Positions 1 through 6,838 of a DNA stretch of 9,021 bases are shown piece after piece. The stretch's first letter is position 1. Each line of letters begins with the position of its first letter. The notes beneath the pieces are model-generated. The model was not told the origin of the DNA, did not search any database, and saw nothing but the letters and a program-made list of their open reading frames with translations. The translations under genes were made by a program, and so were the position numbers. This DNA comes from RGIG3528 sp045640725. Lineage in GTDB: Bacteria > Bacillota > Clostridia > Lachnospirales > Lachnospiraceae. Where the stretch lies: the NCBI GenBank assembly GCA_045640725.1, contig JAZUFN010000237.1, positions 1 to 9,021 on the forward strand, read 5' to 3'.

Positions 1-2
1 AT

Positions 3-368
3 ATCGCCTACACAGGTTGGTCTAATGTATCCACTCATGACAACTGGCGTCTGGAAGCAATATATGCCCTGGAAAAGAAAAAGGGAGATTGCTACACATA
101 TTATGCCTTTTCCAGAGCTCTTTTTGAGATAGCAGGCATCCCGTATCTGGAAGTGAAAAGGTCATGGCCTAACAGAAGAGGCACCAATCACTACTGGTTC
201 CTCATCAATGTGGGAGATGGCTGGTATCAGTTTGATAATGGCAAAAGAAGCTCGAAATTCGACGGATACCTTTTTACCATGGCAGAAGGTGCCGAATACA
301 GTGAACAGGAGAAAACCTTGGATTATTACCTGTTTGATCCTTCTTTGTATTCAGTGGAAATTAAATAA
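3..368 (+). CDS. Transglutaminase-like domain protein, C-terminal part (5' end outside window)
   Basis: The reading frame is open from position 3 and gives 121 residues; the start lies upstream of the window. The fragment carries a transglutaminase-like core: GDC with candidate catalytic Cys at fragment residue 30, NHYW with His 63, and WYQFD with Asp 78, the usual Cys-His-Asp order. It aligns along its length with the C-terminal half of the next gene (501-1604), sharing GDC-Y/F-TY, HYW-L-N and a D-SLY motif near the end, so the two are tandem paralogues. Bacterial proteins of this fold are mostly cysteine peptidases or amidases acting outside the cytoplasm, and true crosslinkers are rarer, so the reaction cannot be assigned. 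By analogy with its neighbour it is probably a secreted lipoprotein, but the N-terminus is not visible. It ends just before a terminator, so it belongs to a separate upstream transcription unit. Confidence 0.85.
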   Translation: MAYTGWSNVSTHDNWRLEAIYALEKKKGDCYTYYAFSRALFEIAGIPYLEVKRSWPNRRGTNHYWFLINVGDGWYQFDNGKRSSKFDGYLFTMAEGAEYSEQEKTLDYYLFDPSLYSVEIK

Positions 369-374
369 GCAGAT

Positions 375-414
375 AAAAGCTCTCTCGGATGGACAACATT
401 CGGGGGGCTTTTTT
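375..414 (+). terminator. Rho-independent terminator after the first transglutaminase gene
   Basis: A hairpin rich in G-U pairs is formed by GCTCTCT (379-385) and GGGGGGC (402-408). It continues, past a one-base bulge, with GGATG (387-391) pairing CATTC around a GACAA loop. A run of six T follows at 409-414. It starts seven bases after the stop codon of the upstream gene. Confidence 0.8.
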
Positions 415-415
415 C

Positions 416-443
416 TTGATTTTTTTCGTAATAGTGGTAGAAT
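416..443 (+). promoter_or_regulatory. Probable sigma-A type promoter of the seven-gene envelope operon
   Basis: A -35-like TTGATT (416-421) is followed after 16 bases by TAGAAT (438-443). TG at 435-436 makes an extended -10. It sits directly after the upstream terminator and 57 bases before the ATG at 501, where a promoter for the next unit is expected. No operator or repeat was seen beside it. Confidence 0.55.
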
Positions 444-500
444 ACTCTCTGTGTGCGTATATTTTTTGCAATACATATTTTAGACAAAGGATAATTCAAA

Positions 501-1604
501 ATGAGTTTTATAAAGAGTATTACCAAATTGCGTATTTTGGCAGCAGGAGTAGTTGCTGCCGGAGTTATTTTACTGGCAGGATGTGAGCAGAAGAAAAATG
601 ATTTGCCTTTCCCCGAGAGTATTGGAGTTGCAGCCGTGGAGACAGCTCTGACAGGAGCTGAAGTAAAGATCAGCCCGGAGAGCTTTATTGTGAATCCCGA
701 TGGTCTGACCCTTACCTGCAGCTTCATAGATCTTCCTGTGCTTTCTGAAGCCAAGGACTACAATTTAAAAATTCAGGTGACTGCAGAAAACGGTGCCAAA
801 AAGACTTTTGATGTGGTGCTTACAGTTTATGAGGATAAGGAAGCTCCGGTTATTTCAGGCGTTACGGATAAGCGTTTTAATGTTACTGACAAGGTATCCT
901 ATGTAAAGGGAATCTCAGCTACAGACAATCATGACGGAGACGTCAAGGTCAATGTGGATAATTCCGCTATTAAGTTTGATGAGAAGAATCAGCCTATACC
1001 CGGACAGTACAAGGTGGTTTATACTGCCACTGATAAGGCAGGGAACGTGGCTACAGCAGAAGCTCTTTTCATATTCAGTCTGGAGAATATTACAGACGAG
1101 ATGATCAACGAGGCTGTAAAGGGAGTTTTAGACAGGATTATTACTCCGGATATGTCACCTGCAGACAAGGCTTGGGTGATTTATCTCTATGCATATCGTA
1201 ATGTTGAGTATACCGGCAAGTCTGAAAAGGGCGATTACAGGGCAGAGGCCTACAGAGGTATAGTAAATAAAGTAGGAGACTGCTTTACATATCACTCCGT
1301 ATCCAAAGCTTTACTTCTGGCAGCTGGGATTACAGATATTATTGATGTGACCAGAGCTCCTGGAGGCCCCAACGAGGCAGAGCATTATTGGCTGCTGGTT
1401 AATCTTGGCAGTGGCTATTATCATTTTGATACTACCAGAAAACATGAGTGGCAGGACGGCTTTATGCAGACTGATGCCCAGCTGGAAGAGTATGAGAACA
1501 AGTCCAAAGAGCTGAATGGTTTCTTCTACAGAGACAAGTCCCTTTACCCGGAGACTCCAAAGCAGCATTTTGAATATGCAAAAGATTACAATCTTGTTAA
1601 ATAA
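501..1604 (+). CDS. Transglutaminase-like lipoprotein with an Ig-like (DUF5011-type) domain
   Basis: This 367-residue protein begins with a lipoprotein signal peptide: basic start, hydrophobic stretch 12-26 and lipobox LAGC with lipidated Cys28. Residues about 35-110 form a beta-rich segment. Residues about 112-193 look like a bacterial Ig-like domain of the DUF5011 type (EAPVISG, TDNHDGDV, GQYKVVYTATDKAGN). Residues about 195-365 are a transglutaminase-like domain with Cys261 (GDC), His295 (EHYW) and Asp310 (YHFD) as the likely triad. It should sit on the outer face of the membrane and act on a peptide or wall substrate; peptidase, amidase and crosslinking roles are all possible. AAAGGA at 486-491 is nine bases before the ATG and supports this start. 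It is the first gene after the promoter and a tandem paralogue of the gene ending at 368. Its placement ahead of dlt-like genes suggests a role in envelope modification. Confidence 0.85.
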   Translation: MSFIKSITKLRILAAGVVAAGVILLAGCEQKKNDLPFPESIGVAAVETALTGAEVKISPESFIVNPDGLTLTCSFIDLPVLSEAKDYNLKIQVTAENGAKKTFDVVLTVYEDKEAPVISGVTDKRFNVTDKVSYVKGISATDNHDGDVKVNVDNSAIKFDEKNQPIPGQYKVVYTATDKAGNVATAEALFIFSLENITDEMINEAVKGVLDRIITPDMSPADKAWVIYLYAYRNVEYTGKSEKGDYRAEAYRGIVNKVGDCFTYHSVSKALLLAAGITDIIDVTRAPGGPNEAEHYWLLVNLGSGYYHFDTTRKHEWQDGFMQTDAQLEEYENKSKELNGFFYRDKSLYPETPKQHFEYAKDYNLVK

Positions 1605-1610
1605 ACATGT

Positions 1611-1614
1611 GAGG
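1611..1614 (+). promoter_or_regulatory. Ribosome binding site that fixes a TTG start
   Basis: GAGG lies eight bases before TTG at 1623. The racemase N-terminus (MKKLGIIGGLGPMAT) begins exactly there. No ATG or GTG upstream in frame would serve better, so the rare TTG start is the best choice. Confidence 0.6.
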
Positions 1615-1622
1615 CAGTTGAT

Positions 1623-2354
1623 TTGAAAAAATTAGGAATTATCGGCGGATTGGGCCCTATGGCTACCATTTATTTCATGGAGCTTATTGTAAAAATGACC
1701 AAGGCGGATACTGACAGAGATCACATCCCCATGATCGTATACAATTACCCGGACACACCCGACAGAACAGCATATCTTTTGGATAATACAAAAGAAAATC
1801 CTTTTCCCTATATCAGCGATATGGGAAAAATGCTTAAAGATCAGGGCTGCGACTATTTTGCCATGCCATGTATTACGGCTCATTATTTCAGTGAGGATTT
1901 AAAAGCACTCCTGGGAGATGGCTTTATCAGCATGATTGATGAAGTAGCCAGGTACCTCTGCAGCAAAAACATCAAAACAGTAGGACTCATGGCTACAGAT
2001 GGTACAGTTCAGAGTAAAGTTTTTGAGCATACGCTTAACAAGTATGATATAAAGGTAATTACCCCGGATTATAATGATCAGCGTCTGGTGATGAGGACGA
2101 TTTATGACGAGGTTAAGGCAGGCAAGCTTGTCAATGTTGAAAATGTTTACGTGGTAAAAAATCATCTGAAAAATCAGGGGGCCGAGCTGGTCCTTTTAGG
2201 CTGCACAGAGCTTTCCGTGGTTAAGGGAAAATATCCTCTGGATCCTGAATTTTTTGATGTTCTGGAGATACTGGCCAGCAGATGCGTAGAGCAATGCGGC
2301 GGAGACCTTACGTACGAGTATTCATATCTTAAAAGTAAAGAGGATAAAAAATGA
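1623..2354 (+). CDS. Aspartate/glutamate racemase family protein
   Basis: The 243-residue length and motifs fit the Asp/Glu racemase superfamily, cytoplasmic cofactor-independent enzymes that use two cysteines to invert the alpha carbon. The N-terminus has GIIGGLGPMAT (5-15). The first catalytic Cys is Cys83 in PCITAH, the second Cys194 in LGCTEL, and GLMATDGTV (121-129) matches the second-half motif. Family members usually read PCNTAH; here Asn is replaced by Ile84, which may mark a subfamily or changed substrate. The start is TTG. The stop overlaps the ligase start as ATGA (2351-2354), implying translational coupling, so the product may well be the ligase substrate. D-aspartate or D-glutamate is the first guess, but substrate is not shown by sequence, and a broader amino-acid racemase or related isomerase is possible. 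Confidence 0.85.
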   Translation: MKKLGIIGGLGPMATIYFMELIVKMTKADTDRDHIPMIVYNYPDTPDRTAYLLDNTKENPFPYISDMGKMLKDQGCDYFAMPCITAHYFSEDLKALLGDGFISMIDEVARYLCSKNIKTVGLMATDGTVQSKVFEHTLNKYDIKVITPDYNDQRLVMRTIYDEVKAGKLVNVENVYVVKNHLKNQGAELVLLGCTELSVVKGKYPLDPEFFDVLEILASRCVEQCGGDLTYEYSYLKSKEDKK

Positions 2355-3856
2355 CTAATATTTTGGAATATCTGGAAAGTACAGTAGAAAGGTATAAAGA
2401 CAAGGTGGCTTATACTGATGGGCAGCACAACATGACTTTTGAGCAGCTTCATCAGAGTGCCAGAGCCATAGGGTCGGCATTGGCTGCCAAGGGTTGCTAT
2501 CGTGATCCTGTTATCGTATTTATGGGCAAGACTCCTGAGACAGTAGCAGCCTTTATGGGGGTTATCTATTCGGGATGTTACTATGTGCCTATTGATGAAG
2601 AGATGCCTAAGAGCCGTATCGATCTTATCATTCAGGGCCTGAATCCCAAGCAGATTATCTGTTCGCGGGAAGTAGCTGATCATATTACGGAGTTTACGGA
2701 TTGTAAGAATATTTCCGTATATGAAGAAATGGTACAGGAGCCCGTCAATGAGGAGGCCCTTACCTATGTCAGACAGCATCAGATAGACACAGACCCTATT
2801 TATATCGTATTTACATCAGGCTCCACAGGTATTCCCAAAGGTGTTATTGCCTGCCACAGATCTGTTATCGATTACATTGAGACTTTATCAGAGGTGCTGG
2901 AAGTAAGCGATGAGACTGTTTTCGGCAATCAGACTCCTCTTTATGTGGATGCCTGTCTGAAGGAAGTTTATACTACCATGAAATATGGTGCGACTACTTA
3001 TTTTATCCCCAAGCAGCTCTTTATGATGCCGGTCAAGCTGGTAGAGTATCTTAATGAGTATAAGATTAATACTATTTGCTGGGTAGTACCGGGACTTACC
3101 ATTATTTCAGGCTTGGGAGCTTTTAAGACAGTAGTACCAAAGTACTTAAAAGTAATCGCATTTGGTAGCGAGGTATTTCCTGTAAAGCAGTTTAATCTCT
3201 GGAAAGAATACGTACCTGATGCCAAATACATTAATCTGTATGGTCCTACAGAGGCTACAGGTATGTCCTGTTACTATGTGGTAAACAGAGATTTTGCTGA
3301 AGGAGATGTTATTCCTATCGGAAGACCTTTCAGGAATACTGAAATTCTCCTGATTAACGATAAAAATGATTTGGCTGCTCCCGGCGAAGAGGGCGAGATA
3401 TATATCAGAGGTACAGCAGTTACTTTGGGATATTACAATGATTTTGAAAGGACTGCTACAGCCTATGTACAGAATCCTTTGAATAGCAAGTATCCTGAGA
3501 TAGTCTATAAAACAGGTGACTTGGCTAAGTATGATGAAAATGGCGATCTGATATACATATCAAGACGTGATCATCAGATTAAGCATATGGGCCATCGTAT
3601 TGAGCTGGGGGAAATAGAAGCAGCAGCCAATCAGTTCCAGGGTGTCAATGCAGTATGCTGTGTATATGACAATGAGAAAAAGAAGATTCATATGGTATAC
3701 TCAGGCACGGCTACAGTAGCTGAGGTGGTAGAGCTATTGAAGCAAAAGCTGCCCAGATACATGATCCCCAGCGGAGTAAAGTGCTTCGAGACTTTGCCAC
3801 TTACCTTAAATGGCAAGATTGACAGGCAGAAAATTAAAGCAGAAATTATTAAGTAA
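2351..3856 (+). CDS. DltA-like amino acid adenylating ligase (AMP-binding enzyme)
   Basis: A 501-residue stand-alone adenylation protein, close in length to DltA (about 500). It should activate an amino acid with ATP and load it on the carrier protein encoded next. Visible core motifs are the P-loop FTSGSTGIPKG (154-164), NLYGPTEAT (295-303), YKTGD (386-390), the hinge and following segment around 405-423 ending GEIE, and LPLTLNGKIDR (482-492) with catalytic Lys489. Asp200 matches the Asp that binds the substrate amino group. DltA enzymes have FCGE-LP in the pocket with a Cys linked to D-alanine selection; here the aligned stretch reads FGSEVFP (271-277), without the Cys. Lys204 falls at a side-chain pocket position. 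The enzyme is therefore DltA-like, but D-alanine specificity is doubtful. The ATG overlaps the racemase stop. Automatic annotation would probably call it D-alanine--poly(phosphoribitol) ligase. Confidence 0.88.
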   Translation: MTNILEYLESTVERYKDKVAYTDGQHNMTFEQLHQSARAIGSALAAKGCYRDPVIVFMGKTPETVAAFMGVIYSGCYYVPIDEEMPKSRIDLIIQGLNPKQIICSREVADHITEFTDCKNISVYEEMVQEPVNEEALTYVRQHQIDTDPIYIVFTSGSTGIPKGVIACHRSVIDYIETLSEVLEVSDETVFGNQTPLYVDACLKEVYTTMKYGATTYFIPKQLFMMPVKLVEYLNEYKINTICWVVPGLTIISGLGAFKTVVPKYLKVIAFGSEVFPVKQFNLWKEYVPDAKYINLYGPTEATGMSCYYVVNRDFAEGDVIPIGRPFRNTEILLINDKNDLAAPGEEGEIYIRGTAVTLGYYNDFERTATAYVQNPLNSKYPEIVYKTGDLAKYDENGDLIYISRRDHQIKHMGHRIELGEIEAAANQFQGVNAVCCVYDNEKKKIHMVYSGTATVAEVVELLKQKLPRYMIPSGVKCFETLPLTLNGKIDRQKIKAEIIK

Positions 3857-3879
3857 GTTAATACAGAAAGGATGAAAAA

Positions 3880-4107
3880 ATGGACGAATTATTAGAGATT
3901 TTGGAAGGTTTACACCCGGAGGTTGATTTCTCACAGGAGACAGGTCTTATTGACAATAAGATTCTTGATTCCTTTGATATTGTTTCCATCGTTACTGAAG
4001 TGAATTCCACTTTCGATGTAATGATTCCTGCAGATGCTCTCACTCCTGAGAATTTTAACTCTGCAGAGGCTATTTTCGACCTCATTACCAGACTTGAAGA
4101 AGAATAA
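3880..4107 (+). CDS. Acyl carrier protein, DltC-like
   Basis: A 75-residue acidic protein of DltC size (about 78 residues). The motif ILDSFDIVSIV places the phosphopantetheine attachment site at Ser31, resembling the D-S-F/M motif of DltC more than the DSL of fatty-acid carriers. Helical segments around 1-10, 31-44 and 61-73 fit the four-helix carrier fold. AGAAAGGA (3865-3872) lies seven bases before the ATG, and the gap to the ligase gene is 23 bases. It should accept the activated amino acid from the upstream ligase as a thioester in the cytoplasm and present it to the MBOAT protein encoded next. A separate phosphopantetheinyl transferase is needed and is not in this window. Confidence 0.88.
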   Translation: MDELLEILEGLHPEVDFSQETGLIDNKILDSFDIVSIVTEVNSTFDVMIPADALTPENFNSAEAIFDLITRLEEE

Positions 4108-4122
4108 TTAATCGGAGCTACT

Positions 4123-5733
4123 ATGTTATTTACATCATCAAGGTTCATTCTATTTTTGACTTTGACTGTGATTCTTTACTATGTAGTGCCTAAGAAACAT
4201 CAATGGAAGCTTTTACTGGTAGCGAACTTTGTATTTTATTTTTTCGCAGGCCTTAAGGGCTTCCTGTTTATTGGTGCTACCATTACCGTTACTTACTTTC
4301 TGAGCCTTCATATAGACAAGCTCAATGTGACGGAAAAAGAGCAGATTAAGGCCAACAAAGAAGCTTGGACCAAAGAAGAAAAGAAAAAATACAAGGAAGA
4401 TATGAAGAAAAAGAGAGCGCGTACCCTGCTCATAGGTATTCTCTTTAACTTCGGTATTCTTTTTGTATTGAAATATGCGAATTTTGGCATTTCCATTGTT
4501 AACGGTATATTTTTCAGAGGAGAGGCTCACGTAGGATATGTAAGTCTTTTTGTGCCGTTAGGCATTTCCTTCTATACTTTCCAGATTATGGGCTATTTGA
4601 TAGATCTTTACTATGGTAAGTACAGGGCAGAGAGAAATTATTTTAAATTGGCTCTCTTTACCTCCTTCTTTCCTCAGCTTATTCAGGGACCTATCAGCCG
4701 TTTTGGAGAGCTGAGCCGGACTCTTTATACTGAGCATACTTTGGACTGGAACAATTTAAGAAGGGGCTTCGAGCGTATACTCTGGGGCTACTTCAAAAAA
4801 GTAGTAGTTGCAGACCGTATGCTGGTAGCTGTTAATACCCTGATTCATGGCAGAGAAGTGGGCTTCGACGAGTTTATCACCTATGATGGTACTTTTGCCT
4901 TTATCGGTATGGTCTTCTATGCCTGCCAGTTGTATGCTGACTTTACCGGTGGTATTGACATAGTTATCGGTATCGGAGAGATGCTGGGCATCAAGGTCAC
5001 AGAAAACTTTGACAGACCATTCTTTTCCAAGGATATTGCAGAATACTGGAGAAGATGGCATATCACCATGGGCGTATGGTTTAAAGAGTATATCTTCTAT
5101 CCGGTATCCGTAAGCAAGTGGATGATGAATGTTACCAAATTTTCCAAGAAGCATTTCGGTGAGAATATTGGTAAAAAGGTGCCTGTATATATAGCTTCCA
5201 TTATTACATGGGCTGTGACAGGCCTTTGGCATGGAGCAGCCTGGAACTTTGTTGTATGGGGCTTAGGTAACTGCATAGTTATTATTATAAGTGAAGAGTT
5301 GAAGCCGCTATACGATAAATTCCATGCCAGATTCCCTAAGGTGGCTCCTTCCAACGGATGGAAATTTTTCCAGATGTTAAGGACCTTCCTCATCATGAGC
5401 TCTCTGCGTATGTTTGACTGCTACAGAGATGTGCCCATGACTTTCAAGATGTTTGGGACCATGTTCTATAAGTTTCGCTTCAAGGAGATTTTCCGGGGTG
5501 AGCTGATGAATCTGGGACTTTCAGGCTATGATTACATAGTTATACTTATTGGCGTTATTATAATGTTTACCGTCAGCATCCTGCAGGGCAAGGGACAGGT
5601 ACGTGATCAGCTGCATCAAAAGAGTGTGGCTCTGGAATGTGCTGTTTTTGCCGTGATGTTTATTTGTATTCTTGTGTTTGGTGCTTACGGTATTGGATTT
5701 GAAGCAAGTCAGTTTATTTACAGCCAGTTCTAA
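4123..5733 (+). CDS. MBOAT family membrane acyltransferase (AlgI/DltB-like)
   Basis: A 536-residue polytopic protein of the membrane-bound O-acyltransferase family. Hydrophobic segments occur near 5-22, 30-62, 101-128, 139-160, 172-190, 255-290, 355-390, 415-430, 469-488 and 504-524. Family signatures are FFPQLIQGPISR (182-193), YADFTGG (271-277), the RRWHIT region with His313, and GLWHGAAWNFVVWG (367-380) with the presumed catalytic His370. The tail ASQFIYSQF ends in an aromatic residue. Members pass acyl groups across the membrane to polymers. DltB is about 400 residues, so this one is closer in size to AlgI/PatA-type proteins. A highly charged segment at 66-100 interrupts the N-terminal membrane part. 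GGAG (4114-4117) is five bases before the ATG, and the gap to the carrier gene is 15 bases. In context it probably takes the aminoacyl group from the carrier and exports it to an envelope acceptor. Confidence 0.9.
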   Translation: MLFTSSRFILFLTLTVILYYVVPKKHQWKLLLVANFVFYFFAGLKGFLFIGATITVTYFLSLHIDKLNVTEKEQIKANKEAWTKEEKKKYKEDMKKKRARTLLIGILFNFGILFVLKYANFGISIVNGIFFRGEAHVGYVSLFVPLGISFYTFQIMGYLIDLYYGKYRAERNYFKLALFTSFFPQLIQGPISRFGELSRTLYTEHTLDWNNLRRGFERILWGYFKKVVVADRMLVAVNTLIHGREVGFDEFITYDGTFAFIGMVFYACQLYADFTGGIDIVIGIGEMLGIKVTENFDRPFFSKDIAEYWRRWHITMGVWFKEYIFYPVSVSKWMMNVTKFSKKHFGENIGKKVPVYIASIITWAVTGLWHGAAWNFVVWGLGNCIVIIISEELKPLYDKFHARFPKVAPSNGWKFFQMLRTFLIMSSLRMFDCYRDVPMTFKMFGTMFYKFRFKEIFRGELMNLGLSGYDYIVILIGVIIMFTVSILQGKGQVRDQLHQKSVALECAVFAVMFICILVFGAYGIGFEASQFIYSQF

Positions 5734-5753
5734 TACGGTAATTATTTAAAGCT

Positions 5754-5759
5754 AAGGAG
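5754..5759 (+). promoter_or_regulatory. Ribosome binding site that fixes a GTG start
   Basis: AAGGAG lies seven bases before GTG at 5767. The encoded lysine-rich start followed by a membrane anchor fits a translation start here, and no in-frame ATG occurs before residue 16. Confidence 0.7.
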
Positions 5760-5766
5760 CAATTAA

Positions 5767-6837
5767 GTGGAAAAAAGCAAAAAAAAGAATATTATTGCTC
5801 TTGCGGTGACTATGGTACTGGTGATTGCTGTACTGGCTTTTCTTCAGCAGCTCTTCATGCCTAAGTATATGAGTGAGATATACGAAGGAGCCATGATCCG
5901 TGAGTATTATGATAGCAATAAGAATCACAATATAATATTTGTAGGTGACTGTGAGATTTATGAAAATATTTCTCCTATTACCCTGTATGAAAAATATGGT
6001 CTTACCAGCTATATGAGAGGCAGTTCTCAGCAGCTTATATGGCAGTCTTACTACCTGCTGGAGGAGACACTTAAATACGAAAAGCCTGATGTGGTGGTGT
6101 TTAATGTCCTTTCCATGAAGTATTCTGAGCCTCAGAACGAGGCCTATAACAGAATGTCTCTGGATGGTATGAAATGGTCCATGTCCAAAATAAAGTCTGT
6201 TAAGGCTTCAATGACAGAGGAAGAATCTTTCCTGTCCTATGTATTTCCCCTTCTTCGTTATCATTCCAGGTGGAATGATGTGAAAGCAGAAGATTTCAAG
6301 TATCTTTTTCACAGAGATAAAAAGACTATTGCAGGCTATCTCATGAGAGCTGATGTTAAGCCTGTTACCGGCACCGCTATTATGGGCAATCCCGATAATG
6401 ATGACTTTGCTCAGATTGACTATGATTATTTGGACAAAATGAGGGATATCTGCAAGAAAAACGATATTCAGCTGGTTTTAATTAAGGCCCCCAGTATCTT
6501 CCCCTTCTGGTATGATGAGTGGAACGAAAATATCATTAAATATGCAGAGAAAAACGACCTGCTTTATATTAATTTCCTGGATGAGGATATACTTAAGGAT
6601 ATAGGTATAGACTATTCCAAGGATACCTACGATGCAGGATTGCATTTAAATGTCTATGGAGCTGAAAAGCTGGCAGATTACTTCGGAAAGATTCTTGTTG
6701 ATAAATTCACTTTTAAAGATTATACTTCCAACGAGAAGACAGCTGCTGAATGGAATCAGCTGGTGGAAGACTATAATAAAGAGCTTAAAGCTCAGCTTGA
6801 CTACATCGAAAAGAACGGCAGCTTGAAAGGATACTGA
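5767..6837 (+). CDS. Membrane-anchored DltD-like SGNH-type protein with Cys at the nucleophile position
   Basis: A 356-residue protein with a Lys-rich start and one membrane segment (about 9-30), so the rest should lie outside the membrane. FVGDCEIYENISP (58-70) corresponds to the first SGNH/GDSL block, but the nucleophile position is Cys62 rather than Ser. MRGSSQQ (83-89) follows, then VVVFNVLSMKY (109-119) with a candidate Asn113. Near the C-terminus YDAGLHLNVYGAEK (288-301) gives the Asp289/His293 pair typical of DltD- and AlgX-like proteins. It follows the MBOAT gene after 33 bases, as dltD or alginate-type acetylation partners do, so it probably takes the exported acyl group to its final acceptor or acts as an editing esterase. 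Whether Cys62 is catalytic is unknown; a Cys nucleophile or a structural role are both possible. The start codon is GTG with a strong AAGGAG site. Confidence 0.8.
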   Translation: MEKSKKKNIIALAVTMVLVIAVLAFLQQLFMPKYMSEIYEGAMIREYYDSNKNHNIIFVGDCEIYENISPITLYEKYGLTSYMRGSSQQLIWQSYYLLEETLKYEKPDVVVFNVLSMKYSEPQNEAYNRMSLDGMKWSMSKIKSVKASMTEEESFLSYVFPLLRYHSRWNDVKAEDFKYLFHRDKKTIAGYLMRADVKPVTGTAIMGNPDNDDFAQIDYDYLDKMRDICKKNDIQLVLIKAPSIFPFWYDEWNENIIKYAEKNDLLYINFLDEDILKDIGIDYSKDTYDAGLHLNVYGAEKLADYFGKILVDKFTFKDYTSNEKTAAEWNQLVEDYNKELKAQLDYIEKNGSLKGY

Positions 6838-6838
6838 T

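Noticed and set aside
326..754. 142-codon minus-strand open frame across the terminator and promoter region
   Set aside because: It overlaps the terminator, the promoter and the lipoprotein signal peptide, all better supported on the + strand.
2174..2779. 201-codon open frame on the minus strand
   Set aside because: It lies opposite the racemase and ligase genes, whose motifs are unmistakable, and its translation shows no recognisable domain; it is a shadow frame.
4756..5232. 158-codon minus-strand open frame within the MBOAT gene
   Set aside because: It is antisense to conserved MBOAT motifs and has no recognisable domain.
2351..6837. Classical D-alanylation operon dltABCD
   Set aside because: Gene order, MBOAT length, the missing DltA pocket Cys, the Cys-for-Ser change in the SGNH protein and the coupled racemase argue against a plain D-alanine system, so dlt symbols were not assigned.
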